Below the pieces are notes generated by a model. It worked only from the letters and a program-made list of their open reading frames with translations, was not told the origin of the DNA and made no database searches. A program made the position numbers and the translations under genes. DNA of 24,805 nucleotides, taken from the NCBI RefSeq assembly GCF_035467215.1, contig NZ_DATITZ010000016.1, positions 1 to 24,805 of the forward strand, written 5' to 3'. This stretch comes from Thiocapsa sp035467215 (GTDB taxonomy: Bacteria; Pseudomonadota; Gammaproteobacteria; Chromatiales; Chromatiaceae). This document shows positions 23,929 to 24,805 of this stretch, piece after piece. Each line of letters starts with the position of its first letter. The first letter of the stretch is position 1.

Positions 23929-24014
23929 TAAACCGGGCCGGCTCCGACAGTTGTCGGAGCCGGCCCGGCCAAGCCAATTCAACAAACGATGCATACCGCG
24001 CTGGGCGCGGTTTA
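23929..24014. repeat. REPIN-like inverted-repeat element, copy 5
   Basis: This 86-bp segment begins TAAACCGGGCC, a diverged left end, and finishes with the same right end as copy 1, identical over 23991-24015. The sequence before that shared end (about 25 further bases) is also recognisably similar to copy 1. A long perfect hairpin fills its left half. Confidence 0.6.
23933..23968. terminator. Long perfect GC hairpin
   Basis: CCGGGCCGGCTCCGACA at 23933-23949 and its exact reverse complement at 23952-23968 are separated by only GT, forming a stem of up to 15-17 pairs. No T-tract follows on either strand, so it could end transcription bidirectionally or be part of the repeat element. No gene points into it from either side: TauE is transcribed away from it, and yadG starts beyond it. 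Confidence 0.45.
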
Positions 24015-24103
24015 GGTCCTCGCCGTTCAGGTTGAAATCCAAGAACCTGGTTACAATCTGCGCCCCTCACGTTCCGACATTGAAGACCCTAGCCGACACC
24101 ACG

Positions 24104-24805
24104 ATGCCCGCACTCGACGTCCAGCAGCTGACCAAGACCTACAAAGGCGGTTTCCAGGCCCTGAAGGGGATCGACCTGACCGTCGATGAGGGGGATTTCT
24201 TCGCGCTGCTGGGACCGAACGGGGCTGGCAAATCGACCTTTATCGGCATCCTCGCCTCGCTGGTAAACAAGACCGGGGGCAGCGTGAGTGTTTTCGGCGA
24301 GGATCAGGATCGCACGCCCGAGCTGGTGAAGTCATTCATCGGTCTCGTGCCGCAGGAGTTCAACTTCAATCTCTTCCTGCCGGCGGTGGAGGTGGTGGTC
24401 AATCAGGCGGGCTACTACGGCATCCCGCGACGCGAGGCGAAGGTGCGCGCCGAGCGTTATCTCAAGCAGCTCGATCTGTGGGACCGTCGCGACACCGAGA
24501 TGCGCAAGCTCTCCGGCGGTCTGAAGCGGCGCTTGATGATCGCGCGGGCGTTGGTCCACGAGCCGCGGCTGCTGATCCTGGACGAGCCGACCGCGGGCGT
24601 GGATATCGAGATCCGTCGCTCGATGTGGACCTTCCTGCGCGAGCTCAATGCCGGCGGGACGACCATCATCCTCACGACCCATTATCTCGAAGAGGCGGAG
24701 AGTCTCTGCCGCAACATCGCCATCATCAACTACGGCGAGATTGCCGAGCGGACCAGCGTGGCGTCGTTGCTCAACCGCCTCAATACCGAGACCTTCGTGC
24801 TGAAT
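24104..24805 (+). CDS. yadG: YadG-type ABC-2 transporter ATPase (3' end beyond window)
   Basis: This ABC transporter ATP-binding subunit aligns closely with E. coli YadG; the first 234 residues are present before the window ends. It shows Walker A LLGPNGAGKST (about 36-46), the Q-loop LVPQEFNFN, the signature LSGGLKRRLMIARAL, Walker B LLILDEPTAGVD and the switch His in TTHYLEEAE. YadG works with the permease YadH, which should follow. The substrate is not established. ATG 24104 gives the family start (PALDVQQLTKTYKGG). A TACAAT at 24052-24057 could be a -10 box, with TTGAAA upstream at a poor spacing. The gene lies just after two REPIN-like elements. Confidence 0.93.
   Translation, partial: MPALDVQQLTKTYKGGFQALKGIDLTVDEGDFFALLGPNGAGKSTFIGILASLVNKTGGSVSVFGEDQDRTPELVKSFIGLVPQEFNFNLFLPAVEVVVNQAGYYGIPRREAKVRAERYLKQLDLWDRRDTEMRKLSGGLKRRLMIARALVHEPRLLILDEPTAGVDIEIRRSMWTFLRELNAGGTTIILTTHYLEEAESLCRNIAIINYGEIAERTSVASLLNRLNTETFVLN

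Noticed and set aside
2746..24014. Possible CRISPR array formed by the TAAACCGCG motifs.
   Set aside because: The motifs are paired in inverted orientation and scattered kilobases apart, not directly repeated with regular spacers.

Overview
The window looks like chromosomal DNA from a high-GC gammaproteobacterium. TrhP, YcgN, YajQ, DsbC, MutS, XerD and the YadG-type ATPase all read as clear relatives of the E. coli proteins. A purple sulfur bacterium of the Chromatiaceae (Thiocapsa or Allochromatium-like) is the best guess, supported by the GC content, a persulfide dioxygenase, a TauE-type exporter and a DUF3782 protein. This is an inference; no rRNA or other phylogenetic marker is present.

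Layout. Bases 151-10170 are conserved housekeeping genes: a ChaN-like protein with a PDZ domain and the tRNA hydroxylation protein TrhP (tandem, +); YcgN (-); a 480-bp intergenic region; the alkyl-DNA repair protein Ogt, XerD, YajQ, DsbC and a PP2C phosphatase broken by a frameshift (all +); then MutS (-), convergent with the phosphatase. Bases about 10320-20930 form an accessory defence island, read entirely on the minus strand. In transcription order it holds hsdM, a 32-codon ORF, hsdS, an FRG-domain gene, an XRE/ImmA-IrrE metallopeptidase, a DUF4411 PIN-type protein, hsdR and, after a 151-bp gap, a DUF3782 coiled-coil protein with a PD-(D/E)XK-like C-terminus. Most junctions are ATGA or TGATG overlaps, so hsdM to FRG and ImmA to hsdR look like two translationally coupled blocks of one operon. 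A perfect TATAAT lies upstream of hsdM. Bases 21133-24805 return to metabolic genes: an ETHE1-type persulfide dioxygenase (-), a CobE/CbiG-C cobalamin protein (+), an unknown membrane-anchored protein (+), a TauE/SafE transporter (-) and the start of a YadG-type ABC ATPase (+) that runs off the end.

Five short inverted-repeat elements are scattered between genes. Each is 84-86 bp, begins TAAACCGCG (or a variant) and ends with its reverse complement; their interiors are mostly unrelated. They look like REPIN-type REP doublets. Several touch coding ends: two supply the stop codon of a neighbouring gene and one encodes the last residues of Ogt.

The most interesting part is the island. It is a complete type I restriction-modification system with a predicted RNase-like PIN protein, a metallopeptidase regulator, an FRG protein and a tiny coupled ORF between its subunits. 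The arrangement recalls type I systems that carry an abortive-infection guard such as PrrC, but with different parts.
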